64,000 bases of DNA, from positions 1 to 64,000 of the forward strand of contig DATGJP010000091.1 in assembly GCA_035295125.1 (NCBI GenBank). The letters are read 5' to 3'. The stretch's first letter is position 1, and each line of letters starts with the position of its first letter. Of the stretch, positions 15,963-28,270 are shown one piece after another. The notes beneath the pieces are model-generated. The model was not told the DNA's origin. It saw only the letters and a list, made by a program, of their open reading frames with translations, and searched no databases. This stretch comes from JAICMB01 sp035295125 (GTDB taxonomy: Bacteria; Acidobacteriota; Terriglobia; Bryobacterales; Bryobacteraceae). The position numbers and the translations under genes are program-made.

Positions 15963-16237
15963 CCACTTCGGTAAATGAGCAGCTTTCGTAATTAAAGGCA
16001 TGATCTGAGCGGCTCGGCGCAATGCTGTGGGAAGTTTATCGATTGAAATATGATTGCGATAAACGCGAATTTCATATTTTCGCGGAGGGACGTGGTCGAT
16101 CCAATGGCCGGGCGGCGACGAATCGAGCGTGCCCGGTCGTTCAGAAACCGGCCGGCCCCCAGCGCGCCCCGGTACACAATTCCGGATCCGTTTCGCATCG
16201 TTCAGAAACACTGAAGTGTTCCTTTAGATTTCCTCGT
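15963..16237. promoter_or_regulatory. Upstream region of the first TonB-dependent receptor with repeated and palindromic sites
   Basis: No gene is seen. TCGTTCAGAAAC occurs twice in the same orientation (16137-16148 and 16198-16209). The perfect palindrome AACACTGAAGTGTT sits at 16207-16220, just ahead of the promoter-like pair. These are candidate regulator-binding sites. Confidence 0.4.
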
Positions 16238-16266
16238 TTGACGAACCCTGGCGGCTGGTCTAATGT
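16238..16266 (+). promoter_or_regulatory. Candidate promoter of the first TonB-dependent receptor
   Basis: TTGACG at 16238-16243, a 17-bp spacer, then TAATGT at 16261-16266. The -35 is good and the -10 is weak. The preferred ATG at 16326 lies 60 bp downstream. Confidence 0.35.
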
Positions 16267-16325
16267 GGGTTTGATTTCATTCGCTTCACTCGGCTACTAT
16301 GCCGGAATCGGGGGGAAAGTCTATC

Positions 16326-19631
<3,306 letters not shown>

Positions 19632-19638
19632 GTAGGAG

Positions 19639-19708
19639 CGGGCGGTTTTTCCGTCCGCCTTGTTCGTCATCCCCACCATGGCGCAGGCGAAGCCGCCTGC
19701 GCCACCTT
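19639..19708. repeat. Palindromic repeat pair after the receptor gene; possible terminator hairpin
   Basis: GCGGGCGG and CCGTCCGC (from 19639) form an 8-bp stem with one wobble around a T-rich loop, 7 nt after the stop. There is no T-run after the stem. A second palindrome with GCAGGCGAAGCCGCCTGC (19683-19700), followed by GCCACCTT, belongs to the dispersed repeat family. Confidence 0.6.
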
Positions 19709-19759
19709 CATATTGAATTCCCCTCCTTTTGTCTGTATACTCGTTCAATCCAACTCCCT

Positions 19760-20104
19760 ATGACAGGCCTTGTCGCGTTAGCGCGCTGGGAATTTCTCAT
19801 TTTCGTGGGCGGGTTTTGCGCGATTGTGCTTTATAGGCTCGTAAGTGGCTCGGTGAGGATGTCAGGCCTGCTCAGTGGCGATCGCGGCGACGGCACCTCG
19901 GGGCTGAGTCCAGGGCGCATTCAGTTGTTGGGCGCGACACTCATCAGCGCGCTGTACTATCTCGCCCTTGTAATTCGCAATCCATCCGTGACAACCATGC
20001 CGGATATGCCGCCGCTGCTCCTGGGCGTGCTGGGCGCGAGCCAGGTGGCTTATTTGGGGGGCAAAGCATGGTCATTGATGGCAACCAGTCGGAAATCGGA
20101 ATAG
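19760..20104 (+). CDS. Small membrane protein of unknown function (module copy 1)
   Basis: 114 residues with three hydrophobic segments, about 9-27, 56-74 and 84-102. The second half (SPGRIQLLGATLISALYYLA, then MPDMPPLLLGVLGASQVAYL) aligns with the second half of the next gene's product: both share R-x-Q-L-L, an MPDMP/LPDIP loop, then L-L-G-x-x-G-x-S/T and a Lys. It is therefore a paralogous membrane module. It is 10 bp ahead of the next gene and probably co-transcribed. Function not recognised. Confidence 0.65.
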   Translation: MTGLVALARWEFLIFVGGFCAIVLYRLVSGSVRMSGLLSGDRGDGTSGLSPGRIQLLGATLISALYYLALVIRNPSVTTMPDMPPLLLGVLGASQVAYLGGKAWSLMATSRKSE

Positions 20105-20114
20105 GAGAAACTCC

Positions 20115-20564
20115 ATGAACCTGAGATTAGTGGTTGCATTGCTCGGCGTGATTGCGTTGGCGATCGGGATTGCGTATCTTCCAGGCGCAACTGGCTTTGA
20201 AAGGTTGGCGCTGGCCGCCGGGTACGCGTTGCTTATCGTGCTGTTCATTATCGGCGCGGTCATACTCGCTGACCTGGTTACCGGCAAAATTGATTTGAGC
20301 GAGCTGCTCGAAGAAGTAGATGGCGGCGCCAGCATGTCGCGCTTTCAGTTGCTCATCTTCACGTTTGTTATTGCTTTCAGCCTCTTTATGATCGTGGCCG
20401 CGAAGCCGTCCAGTCTTCCGGATATCCCCAACAGCGTGATCATGCTGCTGGGAATCAGCGGCAGTACCTACGCGGTGGCCAAGGGGATTCACATGGGCAA
20501 TAGCAATCCGTCAAACTCCGAGTCCGACAAGTCGCAACCAGGCGGAGACACGCATGCCGACTAA
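20115..20564 (+). CDS. Small membrane protein of unknown function (module copy 2)
   Basis: 149 residues with four hydrophobic segments: 5-22 and 31-53, then two in the shared module (SRFQLLIFTFVIAFSLFMIV and SVIMLLGISGSTYAVAKG). The loop between the last two is SLPDIP. AGGAG lies 8 nt before the ATG. The tail after about 125 is polar (SNPSNSESDKSQPGGDTHAD), probably cytoplasmic or periplasmic. The stop overlaps the next start by 11 bp. Paralogous to the previous product. No enzyme motif seen; it may be a pore, anchor or sensor component. Confidence 0.68.
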   Translation: MNLRLVVALLGVIALAIGIAYLPGATGFERLALAAGYALLIVLFIIGAVILADLVTGKIDLSELLEEVDGGASMSRFQLLIFTFVIAFSLFMIVAAKPSSLPDIPNSVIMLLGISGSTYAVAKGIHMGNSNPSNSESDKSQPGGDTHAD

Positions 20565-21348
20565 GCCAGCCCCCACTTCGACGTCTAAGCGGTCGTCCGC
20601 GGGTCGCGTAGCCGGCGGTGTGACAGCCGGACTGGTGCCTACGGCGATCGCAGCTCTTAACATGGCGCTACCACCTGCAAGCGCCTCACACGGTCACGTC
20701 AACGCGCCAACTGTATCGGTCTCGTGCGGCACGCATTGCGGTACCGAGCGCTGGCCAGTGAAGACTATGAGTGATCCGGATGCCTCCGGTGTGAATCTCT
20801 CAGCTCAGACGATTAGCGTTCATGATCTGGTCGCGATGTCGGCTCCCACCACGGCGCCTTCGTCCGACGAGCAGCGATTCAGTGGCCCCGAAAAGCAGAA
20901 ATATTCGGTGACTGCCACGCTCTTCGGTTACAAAATCGAAAGCGGCGCCACGGGCGATCAGGACTTCCACATTGTGATCCAGGATCCGCAGACCAAGGAA
21001 ACCATGATCGTGGAGATTCCGGATCCGAACTGCAGCGGCGCATGCAATTCGACGCAGAGCACGGCGATTGTCAAGGCTCGCCAGGAATTTCTCGGGGCAT
21101 TTCCCGAAAACCCGCCGTCCGCGAAGTTCGCGGTGGTTGACGACCCTAAGCCGGAGGTTACGGTAACGGGAGTGGGGCTTTTCGATTTCTACCATGGGCA
21201 GACCGGTGTCGCCACGAATTGCCTGGAATTGCATCCGGTGCTTGATATTAAGTTCCCAGGTTCCGGAAAATTCAAGTCGTCGTTCAAGGCGACGCCCGAA
21301 CTTAAGACCGAAGCGAGCGAGCATTCCTGCGTCCCCAAGGCGGAATGA
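20554..21348 (+). CDS. Conserved protein of unknown function with GQTGVxxNxxELHPVL signature
   Basis: 264 residues. A basic, Ser/Thr-rich N terminus and a weakly hydrophobic stretch (GGVTAGLVPTAIAALNMALP) suggest export or anchoring. The body starts at CGTHCGTERWPVKT and continues with DFHIVIQDPQTKETMIVEIP, CNSTQSTAIVKARQEF and GLFDFYHGQTGVATNCLELH. From memory, the ERWxVKT...HxVL...EIPxPxC...HGQTGVAPNxIELHPVL pattern is a conserved bacterial family with no firm function. Four or more cysteines could form disulfides. It overlaps the membrane-module gene, so the three genes probably act together. Confidence 0.65.
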   Translation: MPTKPAPTSTSKRSSAGRVAGGVTAGLVPTAIAALNMALPPASASHGHVNAPTVSVSCGTHCGTERWPVKTMSDPDASGVNLSAQTISVHDLVAMSAPTTAPSSDEQRFSGPEKQKYSVTATLFGYKIESGATGDQDFHIVIQDPQTKETMIVEIPDPNCSGACNSTQSTAIVKARQEFLGAFPENPPSAKFAVVDDPKPEVTVTGVGLFDFYHGQTGVATNCLELHPVLDIKFPGSGKFKSSFKATPELKTEASEHSCVPKAE

Positions 21349-21381
21349 TTTGCCTTCACGCCTCGTGAATATTCTGACATC

Positions 21382-21480
21382 GTGGAAGGGATGGGCACAG
21401 GCGAAACCGCCTGCGCCATCTTTGGGTTGCAGTGAGGCGGCTTGGCGGCACGGGCGCAACCGTCTGCTCCACCCTTCCAC
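21382..21480. repeat. 99-bp palindromic element between convergent genes
   Basis: It starts GTGGAAGGG (21382-21390) and ends CCCTTCCAC (21472-21480), a perfect 9-bp terminal inverted repeat. It contains ACAGGCGAAACCGCCTGCG in the middle. It lies between the 3' ends of two genes, directly before the stop of the second receptor. Confidence 0.72.
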
Positions 21481-21493
21481 TTTATGTCTTAGA

Positions 21494-24400
21494 TCAGAAC
21501 TCCAGCCGAATGCTCACCTGTGCGCGCCGCGCGTTCGTGCCGTCCGGAAATCCCGATGATGACGTCGGCGTTCCGAGTCCCGGCGATGGGCTGATGTTCA
21601 AGCCGCTAGCCGTATAGCCGCGTGATGTGAGGCCCGTGAACGTAATAGTGTTGGTCAGGTTGAAAACCTCGAAATTAAGCGTGGTTCTGAACCGCTCCGT
21701 GATCGGCAGGATCTTCGAGATGCGGGCATCCACGCGGTAGGTATTGGGAAGCCGTAGAGTGTTCACGCCGAGGAAGGGAACCTGGCTCGATCCACCGAAC
21801 CCGTTCAGCGTGCCGTTGAAAGCAAGGCCGGACGGAAGCCCCAAAGATGCGATCTGCGCCGCAGTCAGGTTGCTGGTGACACTGAGGGACTCAGTGAGCG
21901 GCTCGCCCGTCGAGATTGTCGTAATCGTCGAGAGTTGCCAGTTATTCACTAGGAGACGCGACACCGCATCGGTGCGCTGCGTAACTGTGGGCATGTAAAT
22001 CCAGTCGATCACCAGCCGCTGCCGCACATCGAGCGAGGAGTCGCCACGGTTGTTGTTGTAATCGCCGTTAAATAGGCTGCCGGGAGCATTGTTGCCGAGG
22101 AACAGGTTGCTGCCCGCCGCTCCCCTGTTGTCATCAATCGCGTGAGACCAGGTGTAGGCCAGCGTGCCCTGGAAACCGTGCGAGAACATGCGCTGCACCT
22201 GCACCGCCAGGCCGTTGTAATAGCTGTTGCCGCCATTGTCGACGCCGATGATGCGCGAATAGCGTGGGTCGAACTTGTCGCTGACCAGGTAGACGGGCGT
22301 CGTGAACGTCCCGATCTGCGTGCCGCTGGAATTCAACAGGTTGTATGTGATTGAGTGAGTCGGCACGACGGGCAGGTTCAGATCGCGAACCGTGAGTAAC
22401 TCCGCCCCGCGGCTCCAGAGATAGCTCACCGTGATCGAGGTGTTGCGGTCCAATTGCCGTTGAATGGCGAAATCTGCTTGCTCGGTGTAAGGCGTCCGCA
22501 AGCCGTTTGTCGCAAAGCCGACCGTTGCCGCTCCGGGAGTTCCGGCCGGCGAAGGCAGGAGAGCCGGAAAAACCGGCGCCACAGCTAGTTGCGATGCCTG
22601 GGAAGTTTGCAGCGCCAGGGTCTGCTGGTAGAGGTTGTTTGTCGTGAACAGTGAGTTAATCATCGCTCCGGGATAGCGTGCGTAGTAGATTCCGTAACCC
22701 GACCGGATCACCGTCTTATCGTTCATGCTCCACGCGAAGCCCAGCCGCGGGGCGAACGCACGGCCATAACTGGGAATGCGACCTGTCTGCGGATAATCCT
22801 GGTTCGTGAGCGGCGGTTTCGGCATGAAGGTGTGTTCGTAGCGCAGGCCATAGTAGAGTGTCAGCTTTGGCGTGATCTTGTACTGATCCTGAGCGTAGAA
22901 GTCGAATTCATTCCATTGCGCATCCACGGCACGGTTGCCGAACGCCTGCGTAAACGAAGTGTAGTCCTTCGTGGCGGCCGTGTTCGCGGAATAATCGAGT
23001 GCGAAAGCGTTTGCATTCGGGAAGCTGTAGCTGCCGTTGCCGCTCAGCAACTGGTTGGTGTAATCCTCGGTATTGAGATACTGAATGCCGAACTTGAAAT
23101 TGTGCTTGCCGGCGGTCCATGAAAGGTTGTCGTCGTACTCGAAGCGGCTCTCGCTCGGCTGGATCCGAGGTAGGTAGTTTCCTGAGCCGATCGCCACGCC
23201 GTTCACCGAAACACTCAGCGCTCCGTAGGTTGGATCGAGGAGCTTGGGATCTATGAAGTCGGCCTGGCGGTCCTTGAACCAGCCGAAGCGGGCTTCGTTC
23301 ACGATCGTGTTGGTCGGGACATAGGTCCAATCCGCGCGCGCTTCGCGGCCTTGCACATCGTCAATGCCGTTGCTGTTCAGCGCACCCCCGCTGGTTACCA
23401 CGGCGCCCGTCTGAATGCCATCGGGCGAATTGAAGTGTTGGTAGTTGAAGCTCAGGCTAAAGGTGTTGCGTTCGTTCGGACGCCAGTCAACCTTGCCGAA
23501 ACCGGTCTGCTGATCCGCGGTGCGCGGAAGAGTCGTGAAGAAGCGGTTGAGGATGTTGTTGATAGCAGAACATTGCGCCGCCGAAGCCGCAGGCAGCCCG
23601 CCGCCCGCTACGCCACAGCCGATCCATGTCCGCGTCGTGCCATTAATTGCGGCGGGATTGATGATGCTGGAGACGAGCGGAAAATCGCGCAGTTGTTCTT
23701 CGGTATTTAGCAGGAAGAACACTTTATCTTTGATAATCGGGCCGGAGATCGTTCCACCGAACTGGTGCCGGGCTTCGGGCGGATTGAATGTCGCGAAGGG
23801 ATCGCGCGCGTCCAAGGTGCGGTTGCGGAAGAACCAGTAGCCGGTCCCGTGATAGGCGTTGGTGCCACTTCGAGTTACGGTATTAACCACTCCGCCGAGC
23901 GCTCTTCCATACTCGGCCGAATAGGCGTCGGAGAGCACTTGAAACTCCTGGACGGCATCCTGCGAAATGTTGGTGGGGATTCGGGTGCGGCCGGAGTTCT
24001 CGTTGTAAAAAGTCTCAGTTACGTCATTGCCGTCCACCATGAAGTTGTTGCCGCCGGGAATGCCCCGGAAACTCAGCAAACCGAACGTGCCGTCGGGCAC
24101 AACACCGGGAGTAAGCAGCGCAAACGAATCGACGCGGCGGCCGTTGATCGGTAAGTTGTCGATCTGGTGCGTAGTGACGTTTTGGGATACCTCGGTTTTA
24201 ACCTCAACCACTGGCGCCGTCTCCGAGACCTCAATCTTGCTCGAAGAACTGGCAACCTGCAGCGACGCTGTGATATTGACATCCTGGCCCACCAGGATCG
24301 TAATATCGCCGCTCCGGTAGGAAGCAAAACCCGGCGCGTTTACGGTGACTTCATAGCCTGAACTGGGAACCAATGCCGGTGCGTTGAATATGCCGCCGGC

Positions 24401-24589
24401 CGTCGTTAGGATTTTGCGGTGAATTCCAAGCCGCGCATTGTCTACCAGTACTTCGGCATTCGGAATCACCGCGCCTGTGGCATCCACCACAACGCCGGTC
24501 AGTCCGCTGACGCCGCCGGCCGTTTGAGCAAACGCTGTTGCGCTGCACAACAGCGTGAACACAGTTAGAACACGAAAGGGTTTATTCAT
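21494..24589 (-). CDS. TonB-dependent receptor, Oar-like with carboxypeptidase-regulatory domain (second copy)
   Basis: About 1031 residues. Signal peptide (FRVLTVFTLLCSATAFAQ), regulatory domain (LTGVVVDATGAVIPNAEVLV), plug (TTHQIDNLPINGRRVDSFAL), then a barrel that ends RRAQVSIRLEF with terminal Phe. It is of the same class as the receptor at 16326 but quite divergent, with different barrel loops, so it is not a recent tandem copy. The start at MNKPFRV is preferred over an upstream extension of ten residues. The TonB gene lies divergently upstream, about 210 bp away, which suggests joint use in outer-membrane transport. The ligand is unknown. Confidence 0.88.
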   Translation of the reverse strand: MNKPFRVLTVFTLLCSATAFAQTAGGVSGLTGVVVDATGAVIPNAEVLVDNARLGIHRKILTTAGGIFNAPALVPSSGYEVTVNAPGFASYRSGDITILVGQDVNITASLQVASSSSKIEVSETAPVVEVKTEVSQNVTTHQIDNLPINGRRVDSFALLTPGVVPDGTFGLLSFRGIPGGNNFMVDGNDVTETFYNENSGRTRIPTNISQDAVQEFQVLSDAYSAEYGRALGGVVNTVTRSGTNAYHGTGYWFFRNRTLDARDPFATFNPPEARHQFGGTISGPIIKDKVFFLLNTEEQLRDFPLVSSIINPAAINGTTRTWIGCGVAGGGLPAASAAQCSAINNILNRFFTTLPRTADQQTGFGKVDWRPNERNTFSLSFNYQHFNSPDGIQTGAVVTSGGALNSNGIDDVQGREARADWTYVPTNTIVNEARFGWFKDRQADFIDPKLLDPTYGALSVSVNGVAIGSGNYLPRIQPSESRFEYDDNLSWTAGKHNFKFGIQYLNTEDYTNQLLSGNGSYSFPNANAFALDYSANTAATKDYTSFTQAFGNRAVDAQWNEFDFYAQDQYKITPKLTLYYGLRYEHTFMPKPPLTNQDYPQTGRIPSYGRAFAPRLGFAWSMNDKTVIRSGYGIYYARYPGAMINSLFTTNNLYQQTLALQTSQASQLAVAPVFPALLPSPAGTPGAATVGFATNGLRTPYTEQADFAIQRQLDRNTSITVSYLWSRGAELLTVRDLNLPVVPTHSITYNLLNSSGTQIGTFTTPVYLVSDKFDPRYSRIIGVDNGGNSYYNGLAVQVQRMFSHGFQGTLAYTWSHAIDDNRGAAGSNLFLGNNAPGSLFNGDYNNNRGDSSLDVRQRLVIDWIYMPTVTQRTDAVSRLLVNNWQLSTITTISTGEPLTESLSVTSNLTAAQIASLGLPSGLAFNGTLNGFGGSSQVPFLGVNTLRLPNTYRVDARISKILPITERFRTTLNFEVFNLTNTITFTGLTSRGYTASGLNISPSPGLGTPTSSSGFPDGTNARRAQVSIRLEF

Positions 24590-24692
24590 AGGGTTTCTGA
24601 ACGAGCGAGCTAGGTACAAGCTAGCAACGGAAAATTACAGCTTCATTTCGGGTTTGTTGCAGATCGGTCTCGGCGCCGAGCGGCTGTAAAGG

Positions 24693-24721
24693 GGCGCACG
24701 CGAAAGCGCCACTGCCAACCT
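24693..24721. repeat. Degenerate copy of the GC-palindrome repeat
   Basis: GGCGCACGCGAAAGCGCCAC resembles the family consensus GCAGGCGAAACCGCCTGC with following CCACCTT. It sits in the divergent region between the receptor and TonB genes. Confidence 0.42.
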
Positions 24722-24798
24722 CGTTGTGATCCGCTTTGGTGGACCCGAGAGAGTCTTCATGGGAACCAATCGCAAAACAGTGGTGTCTACTCGGGTGC

Positions 24799-25548
24799 AT
24801 GTTCGAGCAATCCATTCTCGCGGAACAAACCACGAATAAGCCGTGGACGCTGGCTGTTTCCGTCTCGGCGCAAACGGCATTGATTCTGCTTATCGGAGTA
24901 ATGCCGCTCATTTACACCGATCAGCTCACGGGTTTGACGAGATGGACGGAACATCTGATGGCGCCGCCCGCGCCGCATTCTCCGGCGCCCCCTCCGCAAG
25001 AATTGCTGCCGAGAGCTTCCCAGCAGGGGCACGCGTCCTCCGTCACGGTGTTCCGTCCGCCGTCGCATCCCGAGAGGCAACCGATCCCAACAGCGAATGC
25101 ATCGCCTGTCCTACTCGAGCAGAGCGGGCCAAGCGTGCCGGGGAGTTTCGGCGATTCGAATAACTCCTTCGTCACGCAGTTGCTCGATCAATTCAAGCCT
25201 TTAGTGAAGCCGGTTCCGCCGCCACCCACTGAAACGAAGCGCGAGACCCGGCCCACGGCTCCAATTTCAGTCAGCAAAGGCGTGCAGGAAGCCAAGCTGA
25301 TTCGTAAGGTTATGCCGGTGTATCCTCGTCTCGCGCTTCAGGCCCGGATCTGGGGGACCGTACGCCTGGTGGGAATCATCGGCAAAGACGGCACCATCCA
25401 GAATCTGCAGGTCGTCTCCGGCCATCCGATGCTCACGCAAGCGGCGCTCGACGCGGTCCGCCAATGGATCTACAAGCCCACGCTTTTAAGCAACGAACCG
25501 GTCGAAGTAATCGCACCGATCGAGGTGAATTTCATTCTGTCTCGCTGA
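24799..25548 (+). CDS. TonB family energy-transducing protein
   Basis: About 249 residues. A short cytoplasmic N terminus, one transmembrane helix at about 17-41 (WTLAVSVSAQTALILLIGVM), and a long Pro-rich periplasmic linker (APPAPHSPAPPPQELLPRAS) are followed by the C-terminal TonB domain from about 160 (IRKVMPVYPRLALQARIWG, then TIQNLQVVSGHPMLTQAALD and VRQWIYKPTLL). It couples inner-membrane energy to TonB-dependent receptors such as the two nearby. ATG 24799 (MFEQSI) is preferred to a frame-opening ATG 63 bp earlier. ExbB/ExbD partners are not in the window. The 3' end overlaps the convergent VTT gene by 17 bp. Confidence 0.85.
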   Translation: MFEQSILAEQTTNKPWTLAVSVSAQTALILLIGVMPLIYTDQLTGLTRWTEHLMAPPAPHSPAPPPQELLPRASQQGHASSVTVFRPPSHPERQPIPTANASPVLLEQSGPSVPGSFGDSNNSFVTQLLDQFKPLVKPVPPPPTETKRETRPTAPISVSKGVQEAKLIRKVMPVYPRLALQARIWGTVRLVGIIGKDGTIQNLQVVSGHPMLTQAALDAVRQWIYKPTLLSNEPVEVIAPIEVNFILSR

Positions 25549-26134
25549 CAACCTTGCGTAGTTTGCGGCCGGGGTCGAGGAACTTGATCGCGAGATACAG
25601 AAGGGCAAACAACGCGACGCTGATTGCTACTAATTGCCAGATATGGTGAGTCAGGAACGGAAGCGTCTGGTTACCCAGGCGCTTCCCCAAATACGCGAAA
25701 CCGAAATAACGCGGGATGCGCGCCAGCGCCAGCACCAGGGTGAAAATCGCAGGATGTACGCCCAGCGCTCCCGATGCGATCACGAACAGTTTCAGCGGCA
25801 TCGGGATAGGAATGAGCGCCGGCACGAAGACAGTCAGCAGCCCGTATTCCTGGAACCAACGTTTGAGTCGTACGCCTTGGGGCGTCTTTGTATACCGCTC
25901 GAGATAAGCTTCTCCACCTTTTCGCGCCACAAAGAACAAGGTAAGGCTTCCTGCGAGCGATCCCAGAATGGCCATCGCCGCGGCACTGTTTGCGCCCGCC
26001 GGATTCTTGATCGCTACCAGCACGATCAGCGCATCCACACCGCTCACCATGGGTATGCCGGCCGAATCGAAAATTGAAATAACTAGCACGCCGAGGGGCC
26101 CCCAGGCGTAAATCGTCGCGAGAAAGCCCTTCAC
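25532..26134 (-). CDS. VTT-domain (DedA/YqaA-like) inner-membrane protein
   Basis: 200 residues with five or six hydrophobic helices and the VTT (SNARE-associated) arrangement. An early re-entrant region near FDSAGIPMVSGVDALIV is followed by RYTKTPQGVRLKRWFQEYG and the Pro-rich PALIPIPMPLKLFVIASGAL characteristic of the family. DedA-like proteins are implicated in lipid-carrier flipping and membrane homeostasis. Its start overlaps the ligase stop by ATGA, so it is translated behind ligA; a functional link is not known. Confidence 0.78.
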   Translation of the reverse strand: MKGFLATIYAWGPLGVLVISIFDSAGIPMVSGVDALIVLVAIKNPAGANSAAAMAILGSLAGSLTLFFVARKGGEAYLERYTKTPQGVRLKRWFQEYGLLTVFVPALIPIPMPLKLFVIASGALGVHPAIFTLVLALARIPRYFGFAYLGKRLGNQTLPFLTHHIWQLVAISVALFALLYLAIKFLDPGRKLRKVVSETE

Positions 26135-28131
26135 TTCAGAAGATCCAGCAGTTCGGCTTCGCTAATCACCTGCACACCCAACTCCTTCGCTTTGTCGAGC
26201 TTCGATCCGGCCTCTTCCCCAGCTAAGACGTAGTTCGTTTTCTTGCTCACCGAACCGCTCACCTTGCCTCCGGCGGCTTCAATCTTCTCCTTCGCTTCTT
26301 CGCGTTTCAGATTCGGCAAGGTCCCGGTGATTACGAATGTCTGCCCAGCCACTTTGCCGGCGGCGGCTTTCCGGCGCACTTCATGCGTGAACTGCAGACC
26401 CGCCGCACGCAATCGCTCGACCAACTCCCGATTGTGCGGTTCCTGGAAAAATTTGCGGATGCTGTGCGCCACTTTGGGGCCGACCTCTTCCGCCTCTTGC
26501 AGACGATCTTCGTCAGAATTCGCAACTTCATCGAGACTGCCGAATGTATCCGCCAGGATCTGCGCCGTCCGCTCTCCGACGAACGGAATCCCGAGGCCAT
26601 TCAGAACTCGAGCCAATGACTTGGACTTCGATGCCGCGATGTTGGCCAGAATCTTCTCGGCGGACTTCTTGCCCATCCGCTCCAACTCTAAGAGCTGCTC
26701 GAGACGGAGATCGTAAACGTCGGCCACGTTCTTTACCAAGCTGCGATCCACGAGCTGGTCGACGAGTACGTCACCCATGCCATCAATATCCATCACCCCG
26801 CGAGCCGCGAAATGCCGGACCGACTCCTTCAGCCGCGCCGGACAATTCGTGTTTATGCAACGGCTCGCCGCCTCGCCCGGCTCGCGCACCACGTCGCCAC
26901 CGCACACCGGGCAATGCTTGGGCATCGCAAACGGCTTGCGGTGCTCGCCTTCCTTAACGACCCGGACCACCTTGGGAATCACGTCGCCGCTGCGCTCGAT
27001 CAGCACCGTATCGCCAATCTGGACGCCCAGCCGTTCGATCTCGTCCTCATTATGCAGCGTCGCCCTCGAAACCGTGACCCCGCTTACGACGACCGGCTTC
27101 AGCTGCGCCACAGGCGTCAGCGCTCCCGTGCGTCCGACATAAGCCACGATGTTCTCGACCACGGTCTGCTCCTGGCGCGCGGGAAACTTGAAAGCGATCG
27201 CCCAGCGAGGAGCCTTCGCGGTCCAGCCGAGAGCCTGCTGCTGCGCGATGGAGTCGACCTTCGCCACCACTCCGTCAATCTCATACGGCAGCGAGTCTCG
27301 TTTTTCTTCCCACTGCTTGCAGAACGCCAGCAAAGCCTCGATATCCGGGCATCGCGCCCGAGCCGGATTCACCTTGAAACCCATCTCGACGAGCACATCC
27401 AGCGATTGCCAATGGCTCGGATAATGTGGCGCGCCATCCCCCAGCAGGAAATAGGCGTAGAAATCGAGCCGGCGTGACGCCGTGACGCTGGGCTCCAGAT
27501 TACGAACCGCACCGGCCGCGGCGTTTCGAGGATTGGCGAACAGCGGCAAATTGTCGGCGGCCCGCTCCTCATTGAGCCGCTCGAAAGCGCGCCGGTTCAG
27601 GATTACCTCGCCGCGGGCTTCGAAAGCCGGCAGCGGCCCCTTAACACGCAACGGCAGGGAACGAATGGTCCGCGCATTTTCTGTCACATCTTCGCCTACT
27701 GTGCCGTCACCCCGCGTGATCGCCTGCCCGAAAAAACCATCGTGATATCGTACGGCCATCGACAAGCCGTCCATCTTCAACTCCGCGACGTATTCATATC
27801 GAGCGCCCTTGAGCAGATCCCGGACGCGGCGGTCGAATTCCCGCAACTCCTCCTCGTTCAGGGCATTGTCGAGGCTCAGCATGGGAGAGCTATGTGCCGC
27901 CTTTACAAAGCCCTCGCGAGGCTTGCCGCCAACCCGCTGCGTCGGCGAATCGGGTGTCAGCAAGTCGGGGTGCTCGGTTTCGATCTCCCGCAGACGGCGA
28001 ATCAGCGCGTCGTATTCGGCGTCCGTGATCTCCGGGGCGTCAAGGACGTAATATAAGTGTTCGTGGCGGCGCAGCTCGTCCCGAAGGCGCTCCGCCTCCG
28101 CGCGAATCTTCTTGATTTGCTCGGTTGCCAA
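26131..28131 (-). CDS. ligA: NAD+-dependent DNA ligase
   Basis: 666 residues from the TTG at 28131, the usual LigA length. The N-terminal Ia domain (HEHLYYVLDAPEITDAEYD) is followed by the adenylation site Lys119 in ELKMDGLSMAVRY and GDGTVGEDVTENARTI. Next come an OB fold, a four-Cys zinc finger (CPVCGG ... CINTNCPAR), helix-hairpin-helix repeats (LNGLGIPFVGERTA) and a C-terminal BRCT domain (FVITGTLPNLKREEAKEKIE). It seals nicks during replication and repair. In-frame ATG codons further upstream would overlap the divergent S41 peptidase gene and add no conserved residues. The TTG start is inferred from the family N terminus and is the least certain point. Confidence 0.93.
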   Translation of the reverse strand: MATEQIKKIRAEAERLRDELRRHEHLYYVLDAPEITDAEYDALIRRLREIETEHPDLLTPDSPTQRVGGKPREGFVKAAHSSPMLSLDNALNEEELREFDRRVRDLLKGARYEYVAELKMDGLSMAVRYHDGFFGQAITRGDGTVGEDVTENARTIRSLPLRVKGPLPAFEARGEVILNRRAFERLNEERAADNLPLFANPRNAAAGAVRNLEPSVTASRRLDFYAYFLLGDGAPHYPSHWQSLDVLVEMGFKVNPARARCPDIEALLAFCKQWEEKRDSLPYEIDGVVAKVDSIAQQQALGWTAKAPRWAIAFKFPARQEQTVVENIVAYVGRTGALTPVAQLKPVVVSGVTVSRATLHNEDEIERLGVQIGDTVLIERSGDVIPKVVRVVKEGEHRKPFAMPKHCPVCGGDVVREPGEAASRCINTNCPARLKESVRHFAARGVMDIDGMGDVLVDQLVDRSLVKNVADVYDLRLEQLLELERMGKKSAEKILANIAASKSKSLARVLNGLGIPFVGERTAQILADTFGSLDEVANSDEDRLQEAEEVGPKVAHSIRKFFQEPHNRELVERLRAAGLQFTHEVRRKAAAGKVAGQTFVITGTLPNLKREEAKEKIEAAGGKVSGSVSKKTNYVLAGEEAGSKLDKAKELGVQVISEAELLDLLK

Positions 28132-28270
28132 CCTCTTACGGTACCGCAACGACCCAGGAAAATGAGGTTCCGCCGATGCAACGTTGGTGGGAGTGACCGC
28201 GTCATTGCTTGTGTAGTGTGTGTTTCCTAAAAGCCTGTTAATATAAAGAGACCAAGAGGTTTTCCCCATA
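28132..28270. promoter_or_regulatory. Divergent promoter region of ligA and the S41 peptidase gene
   Basis: TATAAA in GTTAATATAAAGAG near 28240 is a plausible -10 for the peptidase. AAGAGG near 28255 gives a ribosome-binding site about 11 nt from its ATG. No strong -35 was identified. Confidence 0.3.

Noticed and set aside
15685..15966. Minus-strand frame with peptide GGAGGFACALL
   Set aside because: It is translation of the palindromic repeat element; the same peptide pattern appears at other copies.
21382..21480. A simple rho-independent terminator
   Set aside because: The hairpin lacks a T-run, and its ends match other repeat copies, so it is better described as a repeat element.
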